Below, piece by piece: positions 18,263 through 26,609 of a stretch of 64,000 bases of DNA. Below the pieces are notes generated by a model. The model did not search any database. It saw only the letters and a list, made by a program, of their open reading frames with translations, and had not been told where the DNA came from. The translations under genes and the position numbers were made by a program. The stretch's first letter is position 1. The number at the start of each line of letters is the position of its first letter. The DNA is from Actinomycetota bacterium (GTDB lineage: Bacteria > Actinomycetota > CADDZG01 > JAHWKV01), in NCBI GenBank assembly GCA_019347715.1, contig JAHWKU010000005.1:57451-121450 (forward strand). The letters run 5' to 3'.

Positions 18263-19468
18263 ATGGCGGACATCCGCGAGAAAACCGTTGCTCCCAAGAC
18301 CCTGACACCGGGCGGACGGCTCATCCTGCTGGTGATCCCGCTGCTGCTGCTCGGCGGGCTGGTCGCAGCCTTTGTAGTGATCGGCCCCCGGGGCATCTTC
18401 CCCGGCGAGTTTCCTCCGGTCGAGGATCTCTCGTTTGGCAGAGTCACTCTCGCCCCCAACGAGATAAAGATGGTGGTCACCAATGGGGGGCCGAGCCCCG
18501 TAACGATTGCCCAGATTCTCGTAGACGACGCCTATTGGGAGCACGAGGTAGTTCCCGGAAGGACGGTTGAACGTCTCGGAAGCGCCACCATCACCATCCC
18601 CTATCCATGGGTTGAAGGCGAACCTGCTGCCATCACGATCGTCACCGAGACTGGCGTCACCTTCACCCACGAGATTGCTGTTGCGACCGCGACTCCTGCC
18701 GTCGACATGCGATTTCTGATCACCTTCGCAATGCTCGGCATCTATATAGGAGTCATTCCGGTCGCGCTCGGCATGACCTGGCGGCCATTCCTGCTCACTC
18801 TCTCCGATCGATGGATCCATTTCTTTATGGCGCTCACCGCCGGAATCCTCATCTTCATCGGAGTAGAGACGTTCGTAGAAGCGCTCGAGAATTCGCATGG
18901 GCTTCCAACCGCGTTCGGCAGCACCGGGCTTGTTACGGTTGTGGCTCTCGCGTCATTCTTGGTGATCCTCCTCGGTTCGAGACGGATAAGAGGTATCGGT
19001 GCTTCTGCGGGCCGCAGCGGTCTTCCCGTGGCATACGCGGTAGCCACCGGCATCGGTCTGCACAATCTTGGGGAAGGCCTCGCGGTGGGGGCCGCCTATC
19101 GGCTAGGCGAGATCGCCCTTGGTGCTTTCCTGGTTATCGGATTTGCCCTGCACAACACCACCGAGGGCGTCGGCATCGTGTCGATCCTGGGACGGAAGAA
19201 AACCAGTCTCAAACATCTGATCGCCCTGGGCGCCCTGGCCGGTGTCCCAACGATCTTTGGTGCTTGGACCGGCGCTTTCTTCTTCTCACCGCTGATCGCG
19301 ACGGTCTTCCTGGCCATAGCTGCTGGAGCAATTGCAGAAGTGGTGGTGGACGTGATGAGGGTGGTGAGAGATGACGCGGTCGGAGGACTGATGTCGACAG
19401 AGAGCCTGGCAGGCGTGGTCACCGGACTAGCTGTCATGTACCTCACAGGGCTGCTGATCGCGGCGTGA
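18263..19468 (+). CDS. ZIP-family metal transporter with extracytoplasmic N-terminal domain
   Basis: A 401-residue membrane protein. Residues 19-41 form a first helix. Residues ~45-145 form a beta-rich, helix-free domain predicted outside the cytoplasm. From ~150 on come the ZIP helices with the two metal motifs HNLGEG (267-272) and HNTTEG (297-302). ZIP proteins bring divalent Zn, Fe or Mn into the cytoplasm. Most bacterial ZIPs are 250-310 residues, so the ~150-residue N-terminal extension is unusual; it might dock the oxidase or cytochrome encoded on either side. The start ATG follows the oxidase stop without a gap and the end overlaps the cytochrome c start (GTGA). Confidence 0.88.
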   Translation: MADIREKTVAPKTLTPGGRLILLVIPLLLLGGLVAAFVVIGPRGIFPGEFPPVEDLSFGRVTLAPNEIKMVVTNGGPSPVTIAQILVDDAYWEHEVVPGRTVERLGSATITIPYPWVEGEPAAITIVTETGVTFTHEIAVATATPAVDMRFLITFAMLGIYIGVIPVALGMTWRPFLLTLSDRWIHFFMALTAGILIFIGVETFVEALENSHGLPTAFGSTGLVTVVALASFLVILLGSRRIRGIGASAGRSGLPVAYAVATGIGLHNLGEGLAVGAAYRLGEIALGAFLVIGFALHNTTEGVGIVSILGRKKTSLKHLIALGALAGVPTIFGAWTGAFFFSPLIATVFLAIAAGAIAEVVVDVMRVVRDDAVGGLMSTESLAGVVTGLAVMYLTGLLIAA

Positions 19469-19833
19469 GACCGGTAGCCCTCCTTATGAGCTTGGGGCTC
19501 TTGCTCAGCGGATGCACAGCAGAGCAACCGACCACTCAACTGGCTGACCGGGGAAAGACTGTGGCGGAGGCCAAAGGATGCTTCTCATGCCATTCGGTCG
19601 ATGGATCACAGTCAGTGGCCCCAACCTGGAAAGGCCTGTTCGGAAGCAATGTGGAACTCACAACCGGCGAAACCGTGGTGGCCGACGTCGCGTATCTTCG
19701 AGAGTCGATGCTGAAACCATCGGCGAAGACCGTGGCGGGATATCCCGAGGGCTTGATGGAAACGGTCATCAAACCAAACTCGCTGACCCCTGAAGAAGTT
19801 TTGGCTTTGATCGCTTATATCCAGTCGCTTTAA
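19465..19833 (+). CDS. lipoprotein class I cytochrome c
   Basis: A 122-residue cytochrome c. A lipoprotein signal ends LLLSGC (acylated Cys17). The haem motif is CFSCH (39-43); the distal Met is probably M98 in YPEGLMET. The body (APTWKGLFGS, then YLRESMLKPSAKTV) closely resembles the cytochrome domain fused to subunit II of caa3-type oxidases, but here it stands alone. It starts at GTG overlapping the ZIP stop (GTGA), so it is the fourth coupled gene of the DtxR-MCO-ZIP operon. It could carry electrons between the oxidase and the respiratory chain; this is inference. Confidence 0.9.
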   Translation: MRPVALLMSLGLLLSGCTAEQPTTQLADRGKTVAEAKGCFSCHSVDGSQSVAPTWKGLFGSNVELTTGETVVADVAYLRESMLKPSAKTVAGYPEGLMETVIKPNSLTPEEVLALIAYIQSL

Positions 19834-19892
19834 AGATTAGATCCAAAAGTCTTGGGTACTCATAGGCTCCGGCACCCAACAAGGAGGCAACC

Positions 19893-20378
19893 ATGCCCGA
19901 GACTGCAGAGGAACTATTCGAGCACGAGCTCCGCGACATCTACGATGCGGAACACAAGCTCGTCAGAGCAACGGACACCATGGCCAAGAAGGTAAAGGAC
20001 GAGACCCTGAAGTCTGCCTTCAGAGAGCATCACGAGGTCACAAAGGGTCAGGTGGAAAGACTCAAGGGCGTATTCGACGACATCGGTCGCAAGCCCAGAA
20101 GGGAAGCTTGCGACGGGATCAACGGCCTGATCGAAGAGTTCTCCGGATTCGTGAAGGACGAAAGACCCTCCCCGGAGGTCCTGAATTTCTTCGCAATCGG
20201 AGCCGCTTCAAAGGTTGAGCAGTACGAGATCCAGGCTTACAAATCCCTGATCGCCTTGGCAGAGCAGCTCGGCCTCAATGAATCGGTTGGCCTTCTTACC
20301 GAAAATCTCACTGAGGAAGAAGAGACTGCCAGCAAGCTGGAGACGATGTCCGGCACCTTCGTCAAGAAACTGTCTTAG
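19893..20378 (+). CDS. DUF892 (YciF-like) ferritin-like protein
   Basis: A 161-residue all-helical protein of the DUF892/YciE-YciF family, whose members have a ferritin-like four-helix bundle. The start ETAEELFEHELRDIYDAEHKLV is typical, with repeated E...H metal-ligand spacing (EHHEVTKGQVERL; KVEQYEIQAYKSL). AAGGAGG precedes the ATG by six bases, a strong site. It follows the cytochrome c gene by 59 bases and ends in a good terminator. A role in stress or metal storage fits the neighbouring metal operon, but the family's biochemical function is not settled. Confidence 0.9.
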   Translation: MPETAEELFEHELRDIYDAEHKLVRATDTMAKKVKDETLKSAFREHHEVTKGQVERLKGVFDDIGRKPRREACDGINGLIEEFSGFVKDERPSPEVLNFFAIGAASKVEQYEIQAYKSLIALAEQLGLNESVGLLTENLTEEEETASKLETMSGTFVKKLS

Positions 20379-20396
20379 CGCTCAACCGGTAGTCCG

Positions 20397-20435
20397 AAAA
20401 AGCCTTTCCCAATGGGAGAGGCTTTTTCTTTTTTC
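20397..20435 (+). terminator. intrinsic terminator after the DUF892 gene
   Basis: AAAAAGCCTTTCCC and GGGAGAGGCTTTTT form a long, slightly imperfect stem around a short AAT loop, followed by CTTTTTTC. It starts 18 bases after the stop codon and is one of the clearest terminators in the window. Confidence 0.92.
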
Positions 20436-20466
20436 TTGCATGCCCCGGCGCCTAGACTGGTCCTAA

Positions 20467-21873
20467 ATGAGATCGGTTCGACAGGCGAAACCAAGCGACA
20501 GGCGCCATGTGGAAAGGGTAGCCCTTGTCTCGCTTGGGGCCGCAGGCTTTCTGATCGCATCAAAGCTGGCGGCGGGGCTCGCCAGCGGAAGCCTTGCGCT
20601 TCTCTCGGAAGCGGCCCACTCCGGTCTGGACGCCGGCGCTACGCTTTTGACTTTTTTTGCGGTGAGAATCGCATCGAGGCCTCCCGACACCGAGCATCCC
20701 TATGGACACGGGAAGGCGGAGAACATTTCCGCCCTCATCGAGACGATGGCTCTGTTCGGGCTCTCGGTTTGGATCGCCAAAGAGGCCATTGAAAGACTGA
20801 CCGGCGACCCGGCCCATGTTGAGGCCACCTGGTACGCCTTCGCGGTCATGGGGATCTCGATCGTGGTTGACTTCTCCAGGGCAAGGGTTCTCCGGGAGGC
20901 CGGCCGCAAATATCGTTCCCCTGCCCTGGAGGCGGACGCCCTTCATTTCACCGCCGACCTGCTCACATCAGCAATCGTTCTGGTGGGGCTGGTCTTCGTG
21001 CGTTTCGGACTCCCGGAAGCTGATGCCATGGGGGGTCTGGCCATCGCGGGATACGTCGGGTTTCAGAGCATACGACTGGGACGAAAGAGCATCGACGTAT
21101 TGATGGACCGCGCTCCGATCGAGGCATTGGAGGAGATGGAAGCGGCGGCGGCCGCGGTCCCAGGGGTTGAGGAGGTAAGGCGGGCGCGAGTTCGCTACGC
21201 CGGAGGGCAGCCACACGCCGATATCGTCGTCGGGATTTCTCGAACCGTGCCGCTAGAGACCGCGCACCAAGTCACAGAGGAGGTCGAACGAGTGATTGCC
21301 GAAGTGGCTCCGGGGGCCGACGTGGTCGTTCACGTCGAACCGCTCGCCGACGAAAGCGTGCTCGCCCAACGAGTAGTTTCGATCGCCGCCAGGGAACCCC
21401 GGGTTAGGCAAGTTCACAACGTGCTTGCATCTTTCCACTCGGAGGGAATCCACATCTCCCTGCATGCCAAGTTCCCCGGTGACATGTCCCTGTCTGAAGC
21501 CCACGACATCGCCGAGGCGCTCGAAGCCGAAATAGCATCGGATATCCCCGAAGTAGTCCGAGTGGACACCCATCTCGAACCTCTCGAGTCTCAGTCGGAC
21601 ACCCGTGAAGATGTGACCTCGGACCACAGCCGCCTCGTAAGAGAGATGAAGGTAGTCGCTGAAAGCCAGCCCGAAGTTCGAAACTGCCATGAGGTTCTCG
21701 TCAGCCGGGCGGCCGGGGGCCAGCTGGCGATCGTCATGCATTGCGAAGCGGAGGCAGGAATCTCCGTGTCCGAGACCCACGATGCCTCCACGAGGATAGA
21801 GAATCAGGTCCACCACGGGTGGCCTCAGGTGGAACGGGTTACGGTGCACTTCGAGCCCGTCGGAACTCCCTAG
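20467..21873 (+). CDS. cation diffusion facilitator with three tandem C-terminal domains
   Basis: CDF proteins export Zn, Fe, Mn or Co by proton antiport. The membrane part (about 18-205) has the two metal-site motifs H51-SGL-D55 and H160-FTA-D164, plus HPYGHGKAE. Normal CDFs have one cytoplasmic domain of ~80 residues and total ~300. Here residues ~210-468 hold three successive copies: ending VVVHVEPL (about 285), VRVDTHLEPL (about 365) and VTVHFEPVG (about 465), each opening with a VP/EP...V segment and carrying His residues. The gene has its own unit after a terminator. The Shine-Dalgarno is weak. Substrate is unknown; the adjacent metal operon makes Fe, Mn or Zn plausible. Confidence 0.88.
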   Translation: MRSVRQAKPSDRRHVERVALVSLGAAGFLIASKLAAGLASGSLALLSEAAHSGLDAGATLLTFFAVRIASRPPDTEHPYGHGKAENISALIETMALFGLSVWIAKEAIERLTGDPAHVEATWYAFAVMGISIVVDFSRARVLREAGRKYRSPALEADALHFTADLLTSAIVLVGLVFVRFGLPEADAMGGLAIAGYVGFQSIRLGRKSIDVLMDRAPIEALEEMEAAAAAVPGVEEVRRARVRYAGGQPHADIVVGISRTVPLETAHQVTEEVERVIAEVAPGADVVVHVEPLADESVLAQRVVSIAAREPRVRQVHNVLASFHSEGIHISLHAKFPGDMSLSEAHDIAEALEAEIASDIPEVVRVDTHLEPLESQSDTREDVTSDHSRLVREMKVVAESQPEVRNCHEVLVSRAAGGQLAIVMHCEAEAGISVSETHDASTRIENQVHHGWPQVERVTVHFEPVGTP

Positions 21874-21940
21874 GGCTCTCAGTGGTTTCGACTCAGCTTA
21901 TGGGGGGAGAACGGATCGGAAGGTATAAGGGAGAACAATC

Positions 21941-22504
21941 TTGAACAAAAACGTCGCAGCGGTGCTGGTTCTTGTAGTCATCGTAGTGTTTGGAGGAGTT
22001 CTCGCGGTAATGACTCTTCAGAGGACCGACGAACCAGAGCCTACGCCGTCACCCTCCCCGACACCCGTTCTGCTCGGCGACTACGAGTTGGAAGGCAGGA
22101 TAACCGCCGCATCAACTGCGGGAGCTCTCAGCCCTTCCCCTGGTACCGCCGGAGAGGTGGACAGCGGCATCACGGGAACCATCGACGTGAGGCTGCAGGA
22201 GATCAGAGGTGACTTCGATGGATGCATATTCGAGGCCGGAGAGGTAGCGATCGTAAGGATCGTGGACGCAACTGTGTTCGATCCCCCGACGTTGATCAGC
22301 GCTCGCTCGTTCCCGGACAATCTGATCGGAGAAAACATCGAGTCCACCGGCTCGGTATTCCAGGATCCCGACGACAAGTGTCATCTGGTCGCCGCCCGAA
22401 TCGACGCCACGCCTGAGCGCAGAACACCGTCCGACGACACAACCCCAACGCCTACCGATGACGTAGACGAGACCCCCACTCCGACGCCCACCCCGACGTC
22501 CTGA
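21941..22504 (+). CDS. hypothetical membrane-anchored exported protein
   Basis: I do not recognise this 187-residue protein. A single N-terminal helix (AAVLVLVVIVVFGGVLAVM) is followed by a Pro/Thr/Ser-rich linker (EPTPSPSPTP), a ~120-residue beta-like domain with two Cys (DGCIF, DKCHL) that could form a disulphide, and a Thr/Pro/Asp-rich tail. Topology suggests an anchored extracytoplasmic domain. The start is TTG, chosen because AAGGGAG lies seven bases upstream. A weak stem GCTCC-GAA-GGAGC follows at about 22512. It stands alone on the plus strand. Confidence 0.7.
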   Translation: MNKNVAAVLVLVVIVVFGGVLAVMTLQRTDEPEPTPSPSPTPVLLGDYELEGRITAASTAGALSPSPGTAGEVDSGITGTIDVRLQEIRGDFDGCIFEAGEVAIVRIVDATVFDPPTLISARSFPDNLIGENIESTGSVFQDPDDKCHLVAARIDATPERRTPSDDTTPTPTDDVDETPTPTPTPTS

Positions 22505-22560
22505 GAAAAATAGCTCCGAAGGAGCGATTAGATGTCCTACCCCCTCATTACTATGGAAAC

Positions 22561-23034
22561 ATGCAGAAAACGTCTTCAACTGGGTTGGTCGTCGGCGGCG
22601 TACGAAGCACGTCTCGACTTGGAAACATAGCCAGAGGAGCGGTCGCCGCGGCCTTGCTGAAGGCTGGAAAATGCGTCCTGCTACCAATGAATGATGATCA
22701 GAGATACGACCTCGTGATAGACGAAGGTTCAGAATTTCTGCGTGTTCAATGTAAGTACGGGCGATTAAGAAATAGCGTCGTCACTTTTCAGACTTGCTCT
22801 AACAACGTGTCCTCGGGACGACGCGATTATCGGGATGCGATTGAATACTTTGGTGTCTACTGTGCGGAACTCGGGACGTCCTATCTGGTTCCCATCGACC
22901 ATGTGCCTCTCAGGCTGGGTTCCTTGCGTGTCGGCTCTTGCCGCAACAACCAGTCTCAAAACATCCGGTGGGCTAGGGATTATCTGATCGAGTATCCTCC
23001 TCAGGAACTCCTCAGGCTGGCGCGTTATCCTTAG
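22561..23034 (+). CDS. PD-(D/E)XK endonuclease (group I intron endonuclease-like)
   Basis: A 157-residue protein resembling the PD-(D/E)XK family named after the cyanobacterial intron enzyme I-Ssp6803I. The core YDLVI (D50) ... LRVQCK (Q63-x-K65) gives D-x12-Q-x-K, the form of the motif with Gln in place of Glu, followed by NSVVTFQT, YRDAIEYFGVYC and YLVPID. It ends 18 bases before tRNA-Ala. No intron is visible in that tRNA, so this would be a free-standing copy. The reading frame is full length with no frameshift. There is no Shine-Dalgarno before the ATG. Base composition looks slightly more A/T-rich than its neighbours, compatible with transfer. Confidence 0.75.
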   Translation: MQKTSSTGLVVGGVRSTSRLGNIARGAVAAALLKAGKCVLLPMNDDQRYDLVIDEGSEFLRVQCKYGRLRNSVVTFQTCSNNVSSGRRDYRDAIEYFGVYCAELGTSYLVPIDHVPLRLGSLRVGSCRNNQSQNIRWARDYLIEYPPQELLRLARYP

Positions 23035-23052
23035 AGACAGTTAGAAACAGAT

Positions 23053-23125
23053 GGGGCTGTAGCTCAGTTGGTAGAGCGCGACGCTGGCAGTGTCGAAGTC
23101 AGGGGTTCGAATCCCCTCAGCTCCA
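23053..23125 (+). tRNA. tRNA-Ala (anticodon GGC)
   Basis: The 73-base gene folds as a full cloverleaf: acceptor GGGGCTG / CAGCTCC with the G3-U70 wobble that marks tRNA-Ala, D stem GCTC/GAGC, anticodon stem CGACG/TGTCG with loop CTGGCAG (anticodon GGC, reads GCC), variable AAGTC, and T arm AGGGG-TTCGAAT-CCCCT. The discriminator is A; CCA is not encoded (ACA follows). Confidence 0.96.
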
Positions 23126-23230
23126 CAGAAGTCGCGTTTCGACTACGCCGTCGACTGGGTACGGCTGCCTTACATCGTTGCTGAGGCATACGCAAAGCCG
23201 GTAGCTGCAACCAGCCGTGTAGGCTTCCGG

Positions 23231-26200
23231 ATGCTGACGCATAATTGCCCAATGCCCCCCGAAGATTCAGCAGAACTACTGCCTACCGGCACCGTCACCT
23301 TCATGATGACCGACGTCCAAGGCTCGACTCAGCTCTGGAACGAGCATCCCGAAGGTATGCGCGAGGCAATGACTCGGCACCACCAGATCATTCATGAGGC
23401 GATCGAGACCAACAACGGGGGCCGACCGCGCGATCAGGGAGAGGGGGACAGCATCCTTGGGGCGTTCGCCCGAGCGACGGACGCGGTGACCTGCGCCATT
23501 CAGGTTCAGCGAGCGCTAGCTGATGAGCCTTGGCCAGAGGGAACTCCTATTTCAGTCCGTGCGGCTCTTCATACCGACGAAGCGGAGCTTCGACAGGATG
23601 GCAACTATCTTGGCCTCGCATTGAGTCACTGTGCTCGATTAAGGGCAATCGCTCACGGCGGTCAGACTCTTGTTTCTCAGGCGACTCGGGAATTGGTTGG
23701 AGATCGTCTTCCGGACGGGAGTTACTTAAAGAGCCTCGGCCCGCACCGTCTCAAAGATCTGGCGGTTCCCCAGGATGTCTATCAGTTGTGTCATTCCGCT
23801 CTGTTGGATGACTTCCCGCCGCTGCTCTCCCTGGAGCTATTCCCCAACAATCTCCCAATACAACTGACGTCGTTCGTGGGCCGCGAGATGGAGTTGCGGG
23901 AGGTTGCCAAGTTGCTCAAAGCCAACCGCTTGGTGACCCTGACCGGATCCGGAGGCAGTGGAAAGACGAGGTTGGCATTGCAGGCTGCGGCCGATGTCCT
24001 AGAGGACCACTCCGATGGAGTTTGGTTCATCGATCTCGCCGCCATCTCGGATCCCGAGTTGGTGCCGTCGGGCATTGCTTCGGAACTCGGGTTAAAAGCT
24101 GAGGGGGGCTCCGCGGTTGAGAGCACGCTCGCAGCGTCCTCGGCGGCCCGCCCTGAAAACTTGGTCCAACGCTTGAAGGATTACATCCACTGGCGCGACA
24201 TGCTTCTTCTTGTCGACAACTGCGAACATCTGATATCCGACGTAGCGGAAATTCTGGAGAGTCTGCTGCGCGCCTGCCCCAACCTGAGAGTGCTGACTAC
24301 CACACGAGAGCCCTTGGGCATCTCTGGAGAGGCGACTTATCGGGTCCCGTCGTTGAGTGTGCCGAATCCCAAGAACACGCTGTCGACCGAGGAGTTATCG
24401 GAGTTCGAAGCGGTCCGGCTGTTTCTTGATCGGGCCGCTCTTGTCAAGAATGACTTCGAGATAGACGCCCAAAACGGGCCGGCCGTAGCCCAAATCTGTC
24501 GGAGACTGGATGGCATTCCGCTGGCGATAGAACTGGCTGCTGCAAGGGTCAAGGCGCTCAGTCCGGAGCAGATCGCTGCTCGCCTCGACGATCAGTTCCG
24601 GTTATTGACTGGAGGAAGCCGTACATCGCTCGAACGGCAGCAGACTCTGCGAGCAGCGGTTGACTGGAGCTATCGGCTTCTCAGTGAATCTGAGCGCACG
24701 CTCCTGCGGAGGCTGTCGGCTTTCGCTGGAGAGTTCAGTCTGGACGCCGCAGAGAAAGTTTGTGCCGACGCGAGTCTTAGCGAACACGATGTTTTAGACC
24801 TAGTGGCTCAACTCCTAGACAAGTCACTTGTAATGATGCAGGCGGAGGTCGGCGAACCTCGATACAGCCAACTCGAGACAATCCGTCAGTATGCTCGGGA
24901 AAAGCTGTTGGAGTCCGGTGAGGGCGAGGCTACCCGGGAGCGCCACCGAGACTTCTATCTCGAGCTCGCCGAGCGAGCCCACACTGAACTCGAAGGGCGT
25001 GAGGTCGCAAGGTGGCTCGAGGTCCTCGATCAAGAGAAGGACAACCTTCGCGCGGCTCTCGAGTGGAGCCTTGCGGATGACAATCCCGAGCGCGGCCTCC
25101 GCATTGCGGGAGCACTCGGAAGTTATTGGGACATTCGCGGGGGCCACCGCGAGGGTCTTGTATGGCTGGAGCAGTTCCTTTCCAAGCCTGGGAAAGCCGA
25201 CCCCGCAGTTAGGGCGAAAGCCTTGAGGGAGGCCGGCAGTTTTACCGGCCCTCGGGATATCAATTCTGCCGTTCGCCTGACGGAAGAGGCACTGGAGCTG
25301 TCAAAGCAGGTCGGGGATCTCTCCGGCCTATCTCGAGGAAAACTCAATCGTTCGATAGGTCTCTTTTTCGAAGGTGAGGTCGAGGCCGCCATTTCGACCC
25401 TGGAGGAAGCCGTCTCCCTAGCCCGCCAAGCCAACGACCAATTCGCCGAAGGTCACTCGTTCTTTTGGCTGGGAAATATTGCGCACATGCGTGGTGATCA
25501 TGCAAAATCGAAAGAGTATTTCGAGGAGGCGATGAAGGTTGCCCGCGCCGTGGGGACCCCCCTTGGTATCGCTCGAAGCCTCTACGCTTTGGCGAGGGAG
25601 GCCCATTGGGATGGGGACTTCACCCAGGAGAAAGTTCTTCTGGAAGAGTCTCTCGCCCTGGCTCGCGAAACAGGGGACACCGCCGCGATTTTCCAGCTGC
25701 TTTCTAGCCTGACCTGGATCGCCGAAGCGTCGGGGGATGACTCGCTAGGAGCGGTGCTCTGGGAAGAGGCAAGTCAGATTGTTCGGGAATCAGGCGACGT
25801 GTTCTGGTTGAACCACCTGGCATCGGAAGCTAACCGGAGAGGGGCTTACGATGAGGCGCTTACGCTGTTTCTGGAATGTCTTTCCCGTTATCGCGAGTTG
25901 GGTGCCACCGACGGGATTGCGCTTGAATTGAACAACGCCGGCTGGTTGGCGTTCCTCCAGGGTGACCTTGAGAGATCGCGTTCACTCTTAGAGGAAGCCA
26001 TCTCGATCCATCGAAATAACCCGCGCCGAAAAGTTCACCTGGCTTCCTCCACTCATAGTCTTGGAGAGGTTCTGCGGGTGAGTGGTGATCTTGATGGAGC
26101 CCGCGCTCTGTTGGAGCAGAGCCTTACCCTCTCCACCGAGCTGGGAATCAAGTTCCAACGAGTAGCCGCCCTTCTCAGCCTCGCCGAGGTTGCTCGCCAT

Positions 26201-26566
26201 GAGAATGATCTCGAAGCTGCAAAGCGACTCGTGAAAGAAGCAGTCGAGGAGGTACAGGGTTCCCAAGAAATCCGATGGAGGGCCGATGCGCTATACGGCT
26301 GTGGCCTTGTGGCGGCCGCAGAAGGCGACCGTCTCCGTGCCGCACGTCTTCTCGGCGCCGCTGAAGCTCAAAGAATCTCGCTCAATCAAAAGATCCCGCC
26401 CGTATATGTCTCGACCTATCAGCGTGAAGTCGACGCCCTGCGCTCGGCGCTCGATCCAGAACAATTCGAGAAGGCTTGGGCCGACGGGCGAGCCATGGCG
26501 GCAGATCGGGCGACCGAATATGCGCTGACCAGCGCTGCCGAACCGCTACGAAAGGACTCTCGCTGA
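23231..26566 (+). CDS. class III cyclase-like / STAND ATPase / TPR regulator
   Basis: A large (~1111 residue) multidomain signalling protein of a type common in actinobacteria and Chloroflexi. Residues ~15-190 are a class III nucleotide cyclase homology domain (GTVTFMMTDVQGSTQLW, then QGEGDSILGAF). Residues ~215-560 are an AAA/NB-ARC-like STAND ATPase with P-loop GSGGSGKT (about 240-247), LLLVDNCEH (Walker B) and GIPLAIELAAARV. From ~600 to 1080 are TPR-like helical repeats. In the cyclase domain the substrate-binding Lys before GD is not evident, so catalysis is uncertain. I use the ATG at 23231; longer in-frame starts would run into the tRNA, and ATG 23252 is also possible. It is transcribed alone; no DNA-binding domain was seen. 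Confidence 0.85.
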   Translation: MLTHNCPMPPEDSAELLPTGTVTFMMTDVQGSTQLWNEHPEGMREAMTRHHQIIHEAIETNNGGRPRDQGEGDSILGAFARATDAVTCAIQVQRALADEPWPEGTPISVRAALHTDEAELRQDGNYLGLALSHCARLRAIAHGGQTLVSQATRELVGDRLPDGSYLKSLGPHRLKDLAVPQDVYQLCHSALLDDFPPLLSLELFPNNLPIQLTSFVGREMELREVAKLLKANRLVTLTGSGGSGKTRLALQAAADVLEDHSDGVWFIDLAAISDPELVPSGIASELGLKAEGGSAVESTLAASSAARPENLVQRLKDYIHWRDMLLLVDNCEHLISDVAEILESLLRACPNLRVLTTTREPLGISGEATYRVPSLSVPNPKNTLSTEELSEFEAVRLFLDRAALVKNDFEIDAQNGPAVAQICRRLDGIPLAIELAAARVKALSPEQIAARLDDQFRLLTGGSRTSLERQQTLRAAVDWSYRLLSESERTLLRRLSAFAGEFSLDAAEKVCADASLSEHDVLDLVAQLLDKSLVMMQAEVGEPRYSQLETIRQYAREKLLESGEGEATRERHRDFYLELAERAHTELEGREVARWLEVLDQEKDNLRAALEWSLADDNPERGLRIAGALGSYWDIRGGHREGLVWLEQFLSKPGKADPAVRAKALREAGSFTGPRDINSAVRLTEEALELSKQVGDLSGLSRGKLNRSIGLFFEGEVEAAISTLEEAVSLARQANDQFAEGHSFFWLGNIAHMRGDHAKSKEYFEEAMKVARAVGTPLGIARSLYALAREAHWDGDFTQEKVLLEESLALARETGDTAAIFQLLSSLTWIAEASGDDSLGAVLWEEASQIVRESGDVFWLNHLASEANRRGAYDEALTLFLECLSRYRELGATDGIALELNNAGWLAFLQGDLERSRSLLEEAISIHRNNPRRKVHLASSTHSLGEVLRVSGDLDGARALLEQSLTLSTELGIKFQRVAALLSLAEVARHENDLEAAKRLVKEAVEEVQGSQEIRWRADALYGCGLVAAAEGDRLRAARLLGAAEAQRISLNQKIPPVYVSTYQREVDALRSALDPEQFEKAWADGRAMAADRATEYALTSAAEPLRKDSR

Positions 26567-26609
26567 GCCCAGGATCGGGACAGACCCAATGGGTGGGGTT
26601 CGCAAGGCT

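Noticed and set aside
22561..23125. Group I intron in tRNA-Ala
   Set aside because: The tRNA folds without an insertion and the nuclease ORF lies outside it.
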